From NCBI GenBank assembly GCA_004794655.1, contig SMMW01000585.1, positions 7,563,501-7,627,500 on the forward strand: a stretch of 64,000 nucleotides of DNA, read 5' to 3'. Shown piece by piece: positions 28,701 through 40,269 of the stretch. Each line of letters opens with the position of its first letter. The first letter of the stretch is position 1. Source of the DNA: Marisa cornuarietis. Lineage: Eukaryota; Mollusca; Gastropoda; Architaenioglossa; Ampullariidae. The position numbers and the translations under genes are program-made. The notes under the pieces are model-generated. The model was not told where the DNA came from. It did no database searches and saw only the letters and a list, made by a program, of their open reading frames with translations.

Positions 28701-31700
28701 CTTTCTTATAAATCTAAAGGAAATTAAGCATATCAAATCATATTTCCAAAAAGAAAATTTTGATACAGGGTTACACACAACTGATGATCACTGTGATGTT
28801 TAGTCCTATATTCAGTGGATTTTAATGGTACAGAGAATAAATAAACTTATGATGAGGAAGAACATAATTAGTGTCAGAAATAGGTTAAAAAAATCATAAA
28901 AAATTGTTAGCTATCTTCACATGTGCACTTGTGTTGCCATCATTTTTGAAAAGAAGGGTACATACAGAAAAATTCAAATCTTTAAATTAACATCTTCCTG
29001 TTCCTATGTTAAGGGATGTAACTCTTTTCAAATGAGATTCATCTAGCTAAATTACTGTGTTTCATTCCTTTTGTTTATATGGTTTAGCAGTAAAAATTAC
29101 TGAATATGATGGACATGGGTAGACTTGAAGAGGCTGGATATGTTTGTCTGGCTTAACTCAGAGTTAAACTCCTGTAAACTAGCTACATACTAGCATTTTG
29201 CTATTTTCATCAATATATTTGCAGTTTAATAATTATTCTTACACATGGTTGTCTTCTCAGGTTCTGGATATGTCCCACAACATGCTTAATAACTTACCAG
29301 ATGACATTGGCTATCTACTTAGCCTCAGGATCCTTCGGGTTAACAACAACAACTTTGAGCGCATACCTGCTACAATTGGGCAGTTAGAAAACCTAACAGA
29401 ACTGAACATGGCTAAAAACCATATCCGACGCTTGCCAGGGGAAATTAGGGGCCTCTATAACCTGAAAACTCTGGTCCTGGAAGGCAATGATCTACAATCC
29501 CTGCCTGATGAAATCTGTGAGCTGAGAAACCTCGAGACCCTAGACTTGACCAGCAACTCTATCCATGTCCTGCCTATGAAGTTTTATAAGCTTGTAAATA
29601 TAAAAGATTCTCACGGGTATCGGAAGCTCTCAAAGCATGGGCTGTGGCTTTATCAAAATCCTTTAGAACAACCTCCCCCTGAGATCTGGTGTACAGAGAA
29701 GACAGAAAATATTTTCCAGTACCTTAAAAAGCTGCTTATCATGAAGACAGAAAACCTTCAGCGTCAGAAAATTCTGATGCTGGGCAACTCACAAACAGGA
29801 AAGACTAGTTTGATGCATGTGTTGGCTCAAGGCAAAGCCAGCCTTACAGAGGCTATAACTGATGGCACACGTTTGCTGAGCCAGATGCCATGCAAGACCG
29901 AAAACAATGTACCCTTCATGCTGTTAGACTTTGGTGGCGATTCTGCATATGAGCCAATATATCACCTGTTCCTAGACAGCAAAGCACTGGGCATGATCAT
30001 CTACAACATTAACACTTTTAAGGAGGAGAATTTCTACCATGTGATAGGTCACTGGCTAGATATACTTAACTGCTTCACACCAGGAATAGTGGTAAAAATT
30101 GTAGGAACCCACTGTGACCTGCTGTCAAAGGAGGAGAGCTCACTGGAGGAACTGACAAGGCAGCAAGAAAGTGTGTGTCAGATGGTGAAGCATCACCTGC
30201 ATAACTACCGAAAGCATTTGCAGGCTGAACTGGACTCCATCAAACTTGAGCTGGACATGTTTGACAAAACCAATGAAAAGGGCAGTGAACTCAGCAGCAT
30301 GCAGGAATCTGCTCTCAAGATGCTTCACACCCGGCGGGACCGCCTCAATGACATCTTGTCCTGCCCACTGCGGGTTCTGCCCAAAGTCTCAGCAGTCAGT
30401 GCCAGTGACTCACTGGAAGGCATCAGAGAGCTAATGAATGAATTGGAACATCTGGCCATTGATCGAACCCTCTTTCCTCATGCTCAACGAAAAGTGCCTC
30501 AGCACTGGAACAGGCTGAAGGCTACCCTCAAGCAGCAGTGTGGTAATTATTTGCTGTGGAGTCAAGTGAAGAAGATAGCAGTTGGGTTTGACGTGCACGA
30601 TGCAGAGCTAGAAGACTGTGTGCAGCATTTCTGTGACACAGGGGAGGTATTCTGGTTCAGAAAGATCTCAGGTTTCTCTCACATCTTGTTTCATCTTCCA
30701 CGCATTCTTGTAGATCTGCTGGCATCTCTGTATCGCCATGACATGAACCATTTCCTCCAGTACCCAGAAAACAAAGTTTTCTACAGCAAGGGTCACCTCA
30801 AACCAAAAGCTTTTTCTGAAACGAAGGAGCTGTTTCTCCATTATGGTCAAATATCAAGGCCGCTTCTCAACTGCATATGGTTTCACCTGAAAATGGATAA
30901 CGACATCATGGAAGATTTTCTGCAGCTGCTACCTCTAACATGCTTATGCTACACCATCCCAGAGACAGATGTGCCAAGCATGCAACTACATCAAAGGCCA
31001 CTGATGGTGCTGCCTTACTATAACCACGACACAGATCTTGCTCCCCTGCATGAGGTGTGGCCAGAGGTGCAGCCCAGCAATGAGAAGAATCTTCGGGTCG
31101 TGTACCACTTTCCCATCATCTTTCCAGTGGGTATTCTACATGAGGTTGCTGCAAGCATCCAAGACATTGTTCTGACACGCATGGACTGGAAGGAAATCAT
31201 CTACGCCACTACAGAAACTGCAAAATTTCTGCTCCGAAAATGTATGAATGCTTCAGCCAACACTGGCACACTAGTGCTGGCCGTGCGTAGCTGTGACTTC
31301 ACAGTTGTGCAGGAAGTACTGAAAGATCTTATGGAACTTGTGACAAGGGTTCTCACACAATACCCTGGCCTATACTGGAAGCTGGAAATTCCTGGAAGCA
31401 GCACCACCATGCTGCTTAAGCATATGTAGGCACACACCTATCAGCTCATTAAGATATTTTAATAGATTTTATTCTTGCTCTCTGGTTGAATTTTGGGTCA
31501 GGTGCATGTGCTGGTTCAGAAGTTTACATTGTTACAAGAACAAGATTTTCAGTTTATATATGCACTGCAAAATATTTCAGCCAAATTTATAATACCTGAA
31601 TGACATAATTGGACAGCAGAGAAATAACTGGTATACATGTATTACAAATGGCAGTAGATGAGCAACAACTGATATATTTCATTTTAATGCTCATGTGAAA

Positions 31701-34700
31701 TGATAAAATAACAAATATGACTTTTGGACAGATTACACATCATGATTCTCATCCATGCACTAAACATACTGATTCCCTTCCATGTGAGTACATAATATGG
31801 AAGTGTGTCTGAGAAGGTGATGGGTATCCAGTGAATAGCTTTTAGCTAGAACAAGAAGCGATATTACTTTTATATTCTTAAATTCTGTGCTGGTAGCTCT
31901 AAATACATATAAAATATACATACAAAATACAGGATAAAAGGAAGCTCTACTAACTTCTTTGAAAAATACGTGTTGTGTTATGGAAGATAACATGACTTAT
32001 CACAAAACTTGATAATATCATAGCACTTTTTCCTCTACATGCAAATGTCAAAAACACCCTTGGAGATTACTTTCCCATGAACTGCTTCCCTTAGACACTT
32101 TGTTCTAATTGAAAACTGAAGAATTTTAGTTGGCCTACTTCCATGAAAGAAACAGCTATCGGTTGTTTATTTTGATCACCACACAATTCGATCATTTGCG
32201 ATTTGACAACTGTTTGAAATCATTTCAACTATAGCCGTGAGTCAATTTAACCATATCTGTCATTCATCTGACCATAAATGAACTTTGATATAGTCTTCTT
32301 TTTCATGCTTGGTGTTTTGGACATGGAAAAAGTGACATTTTACATGCAACTTTAAGTTGTGTTACTTTTTAAATTTAAGGTTGGCAGTGGTCAAAGGGCC
32401 TGTTACCATGACTGTGAGAATCTGGTGTCATGGGTTAATTTCTCAGCAATGACACACCTCTCTCTGGATGTGACACCTGTTTACAGGGCTGACCATCAGT
32501 GGTGTTTGTATGGGTATTTTGGTTTTCTTCACTCTGTGTGTGTGTTTTCCTGTTTATAAACTGTGTTGGGGATATTAGCTTATGTAAATATTCACAATTA
32601 CTGTTACCGACTTTCACTATTGGTTGATCTCCACACCTCCCACTCTTTCTCTCTCTCATCAATTGTGTGCTCAGGCATGTAAACGAAGTGAATTCCACCC
32701 ACCCCCCCAACCTAAGAAAAGTCCTGCTGTACAAGTTTTGTGTGTACAGTGTGCATGTGTGTGTGCCACAGAAGAGGTCAGATGGAATTCTTATCTGAGA
32801 AAAATTGTAGCCCATTGTGATTCTAAACTTCAATTTTTATTTCAAGCTTTAGTTTTTTAAAATGTGACTTTTATGACAAGCAACTACTGTCAGTAGTGTT
32901 TGAGTCATCCCTAGCTGTGGTTCAACTGTGGTTCATGGTCAAATCAATTCATGACAATGGTCAAATTCATGCATGGTCAAATCAACTTTGTCAAATTGGC
33001 AAATGATCAAATCGACCAACCTCCTTCATCCTGACATGGATTGAAACTACTTAAAGTAAAAATGACCATATAAAGGTAAATACTGTTTGGATTATATGTT
33101 TGTAATAGAAAAAGTAAGAAATTCATACCTCATGACCAAACTTTATGATTGTATTTCACTGTTCAAGTCACATTCTTTCATTCAGATTTAAAGAATTTTT
33201 TTTAAATTCTTGTGGAGTATAGCATATAATAGTTTAAGAAATCCTTTTCAAAACAGACTGAGAATTGTGGTCTTTTATTGCAGATTTTTAGTTGTATATG
33301 TTTTGTGTGTGACAAAAGTTATATCCCTAAAGCAATGCGTTACAAAAATTTATGAGATTTCTTTTAAAATGTTTAAAAAGCTGCTAATTATGAAAAATGG
33401 AGGTCAGAGAGGATCTGCTAGTGAACCAGTGAACCTATTTTAAGTTTATTTTATGGCTCCAGACAAATTACAAGATCCTTCCCACCTTTCCTTCTATGGT
33501 TATTATTTTTTTTTGTTAATCACTTGCCCAAGAAGGGAAAATATTTAAAGTTACATGAATATCAAGGATTTATTTTTAATACAAACCTTTTCTGCAAAAT
33601 TATCCTTCCTATGTTAACAGAAAGCATTTCATGACAGTGTAAATACCTACCAAAAGAATAAATATGATTATTTTACATTGTGGTGGAGTGACAAAGCTCA
33701 CCTGCCAAATGAAGGAAAATATACGAAGTGACCTGATAGGAGCGAAAAAGAGGAAGGGAAGTGCAATCTCAATGACATAAGTGGCCACACAGCTCAGACG
33801 CAGAAACCATTCTGGAAAGTGATGCCAGTACCAAGCAAGGGGAGTCGGTATGCACTGCAATCAAACAACGGATTATCTTGGAAAATAATATTTGAATAGT
33901 GTGCAATTTCCCATTCATAAGATGCACATCTGTAAAGATGCTTAAACAAAATGGATCCCAAAGTGCAGTAAAAGAAAAAGAATCTGTCCACTCACAGCAG
34001 ATGGGCAAAATCTTAAAAGCACACACAATCTTCTTTTCATTCACTAAAATATACTTTCAGGTCAGCCTTCAGGATGAATAAGGCAGTGTTCCTTTTGCTC
34101 CAATGGACCAGTAGAGTACATTTCTATCTGCCTTAGGTAGAGGGCATTTCTAGAGGGCATGTTCAGGTATTTGGTCTCTAGGTTAGTAAGAGTGCAAGCT
34201 TCATCTTATTCAACAAGTGAGCATTCAATGGCAATGGCCCCTACAAAGTCTTAGGATCACTACCTGTTACCATCGTTCAAAAAAATGGTAGACACCAGGA
34301 GTAGGAGTTCATAAGGGTCTTTTCTTTATGGAAGCTGATATTGGTGTTTGGTTGTTGTCCTCTTAATCCAAGTTTGGCAAGCTGATTAGCTATCTTATTC
34401 CTTTGGATTCTACAGGAGTACTCACCACTTCTACATCTTGGAGTTCTGCATAAGGCAATGTAGTTTATTTCTGAAAAGGCCTCCAAAACTGACAGCCCAC
34501 TAGCGAGGAAAGTAGCTTGTGGGGAATAGCTCACTGAGCAGTGTGGCTATGAACTTCTGAACTGTAGTTGGCACAGTTTTTTTCTAGTGCTAATACAGCT
34601 GTATCTAGCTAATGGGTGTTTACACTGCCCCTCCACTAGATATGGCATTTGTTGCAGAGCCATCAGCATACACATGAATTCAGGATACTTCTGAGATTAC

Positions 34701-37700
34701 AGACAATGTTAGGGTGCACACATAATAAATATGAAGTTACATAAAGATTTAGCATATATTATATGCTTTCCATACATTCAAATGAAGGGAGAAATCAGTT
34801 TAAATTTGAGTTTCTAACGTTAATACCAGAAATGCGTCCATGAATTTTTTTATTTAAAACTTTCTACATGTCCTACCAAAATCCTGGATGGCAGTCAATC
34901 AAAATTGTTATGCCTTGATGCATTCCTTGAAGAATTTGTTCCTACAACCTACTGGGCCACTACACAGAAACTATAAACAATTACCTGTGACTCAAAGTGA
35001 ACTGTGAGAGCTGAAACAAACATAAAGAAAATAATTTACCATAAAGTCCCATGGCAGATATAACAAATAACTGAGAAGTCGAATTCTTAAGCGCCAACAA
35101 GCAATGATCACTTTAACTGCGAAACTGAACCATACTGACTTCTTCAAGAAATGTTTTTTTTTATTGTGCAATAAATCGCTAATCAAAATTATTTTATTTT
35201 GGGGAACAATTCTTAAGATTTCAAAATCCATAAAAAAATATTGCTCATGCTGTTCATCTATGTGCCATGCCTCAATCCCCATCGCTCTATACTCTAAGCA
35301 TATATGGCGTAGTTTACTATATATAAAACCAGACTGTTGTTCTGCTAGAAGGGATGATTTTCAGCTGAAGTTTGAAAACACCTATAAACACATAATTAGG
35401 GTTTTAAACCTTTAAGTGAAAATTGCAGCAGAGGATGTGCCTGTTAAGTTCGTGTCTGTAAATTATTCACAATAATAAGTACAAATTTTCTGGAAACTGA
35501 GCGAAAGGGTAGTACCTGTGAGATCCCACCAAGTGGGGCAGTGGCTTGTAAGTTTAACCACACCTGAAGCAAACATGAGACGGAAGAGCAGCCAGCGCAC
35601 CAACCAAAATGTGATATTGTCGTGAGGAAGCACATTTCTCAGATGTAAAAAAGGAAGGCCAAATGGAGCAACCAGCATAGTAAGAAATCCAGCTTCCAGT
35701 AGCAATATATCCCTAGACATCACCCAAGTCAGTATCAGAGGTAATATATTCCTAGACAATACCCAAGACAGTATCAGAAACTTCCAAGTGCAAGAGCATC
35801 ACTAACATTAAAAGCTAATAGTTCTGTAAGCATTATACTGGCATAATTTGAAAAATTATAGCCAGTAAAATATACATCAGAGGTATGCATTACTATAGAG
35901 TGGAACCACAAACCATTGCATTTGGCGTGCGAGTAATGATTTAATGAAAAACAAATGAACATTTTTCCATGATATCCATGTTAGCATAATTCCCCATTTT
36001 TCTATTCCATATGATACATAGAGAGACAGAGAAAATACTATATCTTTGACAAGCCTATCAAGTAAACATTATAATTGCAAATGTGATTCATTTGTTTCTT
36101 CAAATATTTAGGACCTCTGATGCACAGGAAATTCCAGATTAAAAAAAATCTCAATCTGCTGGCATTAAATTCACACCCTTTCGAACCAGAATGTTTTGGC
36201 TGTTTTCACATCCACATGCAAGCACTATGGCTATCACTGAAAATGACTGATAACCCATGACCATAAAGGCTGAAGGATCTAATCTTATTAGAATTTTGTC
36301 AGAAGGATGCAAAGGGGGAGGTAAGCATTCTATTCTGCATGATATGTAGACTCCATGCAAATGATGAATGACCAATTCACTAGATCAGCTCAGATTAGAG
36401 TTACTATATGTTTCTATCCTTTTATTAAAATATTTTAAAGTAACCCCCCCCATCTAAACAAGCACTTAACACTTAATAATTCAGTAATTCTTACCATTGA
36501 AACCACATGAAGGTTTGACCAACCTGAAAGTACAACTGACAAAAATATAAGGGGCTGTAACAACAAACAATGCTTTTTAAACAAAGTTAAACACTAATAA
36601 AATATGCAGAACTAAAACAAAGAATGGCAAATATAACTTTGAATAAAACTACTAAATTATTCTTTGAAGATAACCATTAAAGTGTTATGGGTAACACAAA
36701 AGAGAATTATGTAAATAATTGAGCCCTGCAAAAAGCTATTCTCCACAGCGAAAAGAAACAATCGAAAGTGGTACATGTATATGCATAGTTTCAGATTGTC
36801 AGGACCTTTAAAGATCATCTTGCAGAGAACAGTACATCAAGGCAGAAGAAGAGGCAGAAAAGAGAAGAAATGGGCAGACAGCATCTAAGAGTGAACTGGC
36901 CTCTCATTCAGTGTATCCCAGAGAAGGATGGATAACAGAGAAAGCTGATAAAGTTGATGCAGAGGTAATTCTAGGGTTTCAAAAAGAGGGGCCCTGGGGC
37001 CCTACCAATGGAAAAAAAGGGGCCTTTCAAATGAAACAAGGGGTCCCTCGAAACAAACACATTTTCACTGCTTTTTCCAATAAATATTTGGTATACAACA
37101 AAATACTTTATTAATCACAAGAAATTGAAGATTAATCACATAGATATCTTTTTCTTTTATATCGATAAATTATCTTTCATCATCATTAGTGTGATCATAG
37201 CATCCTAAATTTGCAAACCAATTAGTCTTTGTGTCCATCTCATTGGGCTATGAGCTAATGTTTAGACCCGCGATTCTCAACCTGTGGGGCGCGACATGCT
37301 AACAAGGGGGGCGCAAAGGCGGTCATTTTCTCATATCTCATATAGGTATTAGTGGGTAAGTGCCGCATCACGTGTTCAAAAGTGCGCCAGCCACGGTATT
37401 TTTGCAGGCGCATGGCCGTGCTGACTTTCAGACTATGCGCCCCTCAGCGAAATTTTGCGGGAAGGCCGCAGCCTAGAATTACCTCTGTTGATGCTATATT
37501 ATCCGGTGCCTGCATGCCCAACCAAGGCTAAAGGAGTGATGACGATGATGATGGTGGTGATGATTTAAGTATAGGACCATAGGGCCAGTGCTCTAAATGA
37601 TTCACAATATCCACAGCACTGCATGAGGAAGGTGAAGGCCAACGCTCTAATGATAGCCTTCTCACCTCCCCTGATACATAAAGCTAATTTAGATAGCGCT

Positions 37701-40269
37701 TTACTCTACCATTAAAAGCCAACTCAAAGCACCTTACAAAAAAATTAAACACACGGACATATTAATAATAATTATAATAATGGAAGCTGGTCTTAAAGTA
37801 AAGAGTTTCTTTGCATGGCTGGTTAGTGTAGCTACTCATGTTGAGAAGGCGAATGAAATTAGCACACACACAGTCTGCAGCTTTGCCATTGCATGGAATC
37901 TTTGATATGCCTATAAAGTTCTGCTTGGAAAAGTAATTGAAAATAATTACAGTTGCATGGAAGCTCAGCTTACAATCTTCGGTAAAGTGGCCTAACTTTT
38001 GCAGGAAGATATAGAATCATATTTGTGATATACTGGAAGGTCTTGGGGTGAGGCAGGGGGTAGAGAGTTCTGTTCCAAGAACCAAACATGTCTTCAGTTT
38101 GTGACCTTTTACTCCAAAGATGAGTGCAATAAGACTAGGCTGCAGACTTTCACTTACTATAGCGTAAGCTAATATGAACAAAATACTAGTTATCATCATC
38201 TCTTAATAGAAAACTGTATCATATTAATAAGATGAACATGATCTTTCACATATTTCAATAAAACAAAAAAATAACAGTATGAGACTATGGCTTTGTAATA
38301 CTGTATTTTATGTATGATATAAAAAGACTGGACACATAATATCAGTTACCTTGTAGAGAGAAAGATACAGCATCCAGAGAAATGTGAATGATATAAAATC
38401 CCGAGCTTTGTAGCACACCACACAAAAGAAAGAAATCAGAATGCCTCCCAGACAAAGAAGATCCATTGCTGTCTGTGTATCAAGTCCAAGTTTTGGAGTC
38501 AGCTTCAAAAGAGTGGGCTCGTTCATCAACTCATTTCGGGATACTGCTTCTAAACAAGCAAACAAAAAGCATCATGGTTAATGAAAACATGAAGTATATA
38601 CAAAATTAATAATAAAATTTTAAAAATTTCCTAGACATATTCCTATCCTCTGGAGCTAGAAATCTGACCGTAACAGTGTGCGAAATCTTCATGAGTCTGA
38701 ACAGAATCCTGGTGTTGTGAAGGGGCGCTTGGGCAGTTTGTATACCATCTTCCAACTTTGTATGCCTGGCATTTCAGTTGGACTGGAAACAATAAGCTTT
38801 GCTACAAATTTTTATATTAATAGTATAATTATTTGATGCTGTACTGTTGTTACTGAAATATGTATTAGTATTAAGAAATATGAAGAATTAGAAAAGATCA
38901 AAATTACAGGTACATATTTCAAGATTTGTATCAGCAGCTCTGATGTACTGAATTCATTTTCATAGAACTGGGAACAAGTAATTACAGGATGCTTGTTCTA
39001 AAAGCCTGCTCTCACACTGCATAGAAAGAGCTCTTTAATCTTGATATAGAAGAATTTCAGGATGATGTAATTTCAAAATCATTACATCATCAGACACCAT
39101 CTTGTATCCCAGGTCTCCAAAATACATGATAAACATACTGCTAGAGTGTATTTATAGCTGTCCTTTTAGCATATGTCAAACCCCTACTCCCTACTAGAAA
39201 TCAAAGTAACAAGTAGGCCTATAAGGATGGTAAATTTATTATAATTATCTGCTCAACTCTGTGTCAGCTACCAAAATGGCATCTTGTGCTATGACATGCA
39301 CCTTAAGCTTGGTAATCATGGTACTGAACTGAAACCCCTCTATTAGCATAACAATAAACCACACTACTGTCATGGGCTGTTTCAATGCTCTTTTTGTGGA
39401 CAGGAGCCATATGATGTTTGAAGTTTGCCTTTCACAGTTTAGGTGGTATTCACTCACATTTTAAGAAGTTTTATTTCTGTATAAGCTAAACTCCTTAAAA
39501 AAATGAAACATGTTTTTATAAACCTTTACTTTTATTTTAGAACGTTTGTGAAATTTTGAAGAAATTACTGAATATCTGAAAACTGCAGCTTTTGATTTTG
39601 CAACAGAATCATGTTAAAATATGAACATAATACTGCAAAGAAACAGTTCCTAAAAATACTTCTGCATATACAAAAATAAATAAAAAGAATACCCTTTTCC
39701 TGGACAAGTCTTGCAGGCATTATTCCATTGTTTCCATAAAGACCTGGAGAGAAATAAACCTAGACATAAAGTCAATGAAAAAGCTGTTTCATCTGGATTT
39801 TGGACACATAAATACCATTTATTGTTTTAGTAACATGAACACAAAAATACAAAACGATAATTAAATTAACAAAACCAATGCGCGTGTACTCACACGCAGA
39901 TTAATAATACTTTAACGGACACATACTATCAACGCAAAGAATCTGATCACAAATGTTACAAGTTTATCTTCTATTTCTACTTTTTCAATATTAGAAGCAC
40001 ACGCATGCACAGACACCGCAAAAATTGTAAATTTATGGCAATACATGACACTATCCAAATGAAATACTTAAGGATAATAATAACAGCAACTACTTTGCTC
40101 GTTTCAACTGTTTTTTTTTTCTTTTTTATACTGCATTCACAACCTACGACACAGTTAAATAATTCTGAAATGCACCTGGGATTTGCACGTAAAGGGATGA
40201 AAATGCAAATAAGTAGATGATTGACATGAACCAAAGATATAAATCTCTGGTGACTGCAATCGATGCCAT
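10993..40269 (-). CDS. LMF2: Lipase maturation factor 2 (LMF2), complete, 16 coding exons
   Basis: Exons (- strand, 5' to 3'): 40269-40176, 39743-39693, 38549-38350, 36523-36495, 35712-35516, 35010-34985, 33854-33702, 20574-20454, 20099-19953, 19609-19504, 18951-18852, then 14666-14551 or 14243-14128, 12282-12158, 11977-11758, 11434-11323 and 11142-10993. Every junction is GT/AG and in phase. The total is 1947 nt, or 648 aa (human LMF2 is about 707). The start is a [11 protein letters not shown]et followed by a hydrophobic anchor ([17 protein letters not shown]). Family hallmarks seen are [62 protein letters not shown] and [15 protein letters not shown] proteins are multi-pass ER membrane proteins that help dimeric lipases fold; that role is family knowledge. 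It is divergent from NCAPH2 and convergent with TTC17, and intron 7 (13.1 kb) hosts the MFHAS1-like gene. LMF2 is chosen over LMF1 on sequence resemblance. Confidence 0.95.
14128..14243 (-). other. LMF2: LMF2 alternative exon 12B (116 nt)
   Basis: Acceptor TTGGCAG, donor GTAAGA, phase 0 in and phase 2 out. It encodes [10 protein letters not shown] through [10 protein letters not shown] and ends with a split Lys codon. It lies 307 nt downstream of its twin at 14666-14551. The TNSYGLFR ending is closer to the vertebrate LMF2 form than the TSSYGLFR of the other copy. Both copies are open and have intact splice sites. Confidence 0.85.
14551..14666 (-). other. LMF2: LMF2 alternative exon 12A (116 nt)
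   Basis: Acceptor CTTCTAG, donor GTAAAA, phase 0 in and phase 2 out. It encodes 38 codons plus 2 nt, starting [10 protein letters not shown] and ending [10 protein letters not shown]. It has the same length, same phases and no gaps against the exon at 14243-14128, with about 21 of 38 residues identical by eye. The next exon (12282-12158) completes the split Arg codon. Including both copies would shift the frame, because the second copy expects phase 0. Confidence 0.85.
15280..15660. repeat. Short tandem duplications in an LMF2 intron
   Basis: CATTTTCCTGCTACCTAAGT occurs near 15290 and again near 15393. A second block with GGTACAGTCAGGATAAATCA occurs near 15537 and again near 15609, each followed by a similar CTAC(A/G)TATTCTACTC stretch. 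These look like two imperfect local duplications with periods of roughly 100 and 70-75 bp. Confidence 0.6.
15905..18155 (+). mobile_element. Degraded non-LTR retrotransposon (L2/CR1-like LINE), RT remnant and 3' tail
   Basis: Conceptual translation across several stops and frameshifts shows reverse-transcriptase blocks in order: NYRPVSNL (about 16698), [24 protein letters not shown] (about 16830), [18 protein letters not shown] (about 16890), [22 protein letters not shown] (about 17080), then a decayed FADD-type region read as YANDTQL. The 3' end holds AAGCGCTCTGAGCAAA, then AAGGCGCTATATAAAT and an ATTATTATT tail at 18140-18155, typical of L2-like elements. It sits in the LMF2 intron between 18852 and 14666, antisense to LMF2. 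It is inactive. The 5' boundary is approximate. Confidence 0.85.
18195..18336 (-). mobile_element. Mariner/pogo-like transposon end
   Basis: Read on the - strand, it starts with a TA, then CAGTGGTACCTCAGCTAACG. Inner sequence includes CAATCCGTTC and CAATTTTCCCCATAAGAAAT. This resembles the ends of Tc1/mariner-superfamily elements (CAGTGGTACCTC type) as I recall them. The other terminus was not found; it may be cut off by the LINE just upstream. Confidence 0.6.
19716..19746. repeat. (CT)n(CA)n microsatellite
   Basis: A compound dinucleotide run in the LMF2 intron between 19953 and 19609. Confidence 0.95.
21902..21918. repeat. (TA)n microsatellite
   Basis: A short alternating AT run within LMF2 intron 7. 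Confidence 0.9.
22240..22920 (-). mobile_element. LINE 3'-end fragment (L2/CR1-like)
   Basis: A 141-codon open frame (22919-22494, - strand) carries the typical C-terminal LINE region: [53 protein letters not shown] and [10 protein letters not shown]. It is followed by the GCGCT...GCTATAAAAATCTTCA tail and a TATTATTA run near 22240-22263. It is 5'-truncated, as is usual for LINEs, and less decayed than the 15.9-18.15 kb copy. It lies in LMF2 intron 7. Confidence 0.82.
23621..23642. repeat. (AC)n microsatellite
   Basis: An uninterrupted AC run directly after a C9 run in the GC-richer part of LMF2 intron 7. Confidence 0.95.
24380..24395. repeat. (CA)n microsatellite
   Basis: A short CA run in LMF2 intron 7. 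Confidence 0.9.
26110..26196 (+). mobile_element. SINE 3' tail fragment
   Basis: ATAGCCTTAGTTGCTGACTT, then GGCATAAAACAACAATTAAC and TAACTAA, a diverged version of the tail at 7538-7585. It lies about 330 bp upstream of the MFHAS1-like coding exon. The 5' end of the element is not resolved. Confidence 0.5.
26551..31429 (+). CDS. MFHAS1-like ROCO protein (LRR-ROC-COR), nested in LMF2 intron 7
   Basis: Exons: 26551-26956, 27315-27442, 27687-28268 and 29261-31429, with GT/AG borders and compatible phases, giving about 1094 aa (human MFHAS1 is about 1050). I chose ATG 26551 because a good acceptor (TTTGGCAG) ends at 26523; the frame also opens to an ATG at 26479. Residues 1-115 are Ser/Pro/Lys-rich with SPxxK-type repeats. 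Leucine-rich repeats run from about 120 to 480. The ROC GTPase domain has a P-loop GNSQTGKTS at about 547, DFGGD at about 595 and THCD at about 655. COR follows to the C terminus, and there is no kinase domain. This order matches MFHAS1/MASL1 rather than LRRK. ROCO proteins signal through GTP binding, and MFHAS1 is tied to innate immune signalling in mammals (family knowledge). The 26957-29260 introns carry no other gene seen. Confidence 0.9.
32161..33022. mobile_element. Foldback-type element with subterminal (A/T)TTGACCAT-like arrays
   Basis: The left end, GGTTGTTTATTTTGATC, and the inverted right end, GGTTGGTCGATTTGATC, match imperfectly. Both flanks carry several copies of a roughly 15-bp unit built on GGTCAAATCAATT or its complement (32180-32285 and 32937-33020). 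The centre is unique. I saw no clear target duplication. It lies in LMF2 intron 7, after the MFHAS1-like gene. Superfamily unknown. Confidence 0.5.
34985..35010 (-). other. LMF2: LMF2 26-nt microexon
   Basis: Flanked by GTTTCAG and GTAATTG. With the preceding G it encodes ALTVHFESQ, matching the family block ALTYHYETQ just before CIPTP of the next exon (33854). It restores phase 0. Confidence 0.88.
36495..36523 (-). other. LMF2: LMF2 29-nt microexon
   Basis: Flanked by TTTCAG and GTAAGAAT, it encodes VGQTFMWFQ plus two bases of a Trp codon that is completed by the next exon (35712-35516). It fills the gap where the family has VGQVFLYFQW, so without it the frame is lost. Confidence 0.88.
36961..37486. 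mobile_element. Non-autonomous hAT-like DNA transposon, 526 bp
   Basis: The terminal inverted repeats AGAGGTAATTCTAGG (36961) and CCTAGAATTACCTCT (ending 37486) match exactly over 15 bp. They are flanked by a perfect 8-bp target duplication GTTGATGC (36953-36960 and 37487-37494), which is the hAT length. An internal GATTCTCAACCTGTGGGGCG at about 37272 resembles hAT termini of another family, so a nested insertion or shared origin is possible. No transposase frame is seen. It lies in the LMF2 intron between 38350 and 36523. Confidence 0.85.
37675..37790 (-). mobile_element. Possible LINE/SINE 3' tail fragment
   Basis: On the - strand there is a stretch with AAAGCGCTATCTAAATTAGC, and an AATAATAATTATAATAATGG run lies on the + strand. 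It resembles the L2-like tail found at 18.1 and 22.3 kb but is more diverged. Weak assignment. Confidence 0.35.

Noticed and set aside
29198..29260. Upstream extension of the last MFHAS1-like exon to an ATG at 29198
   Set aside because: A good acceptor (CTTCTCAG) ends at 29260 and the LRR pattern continues directly from the previous exon, so the extension is intron.
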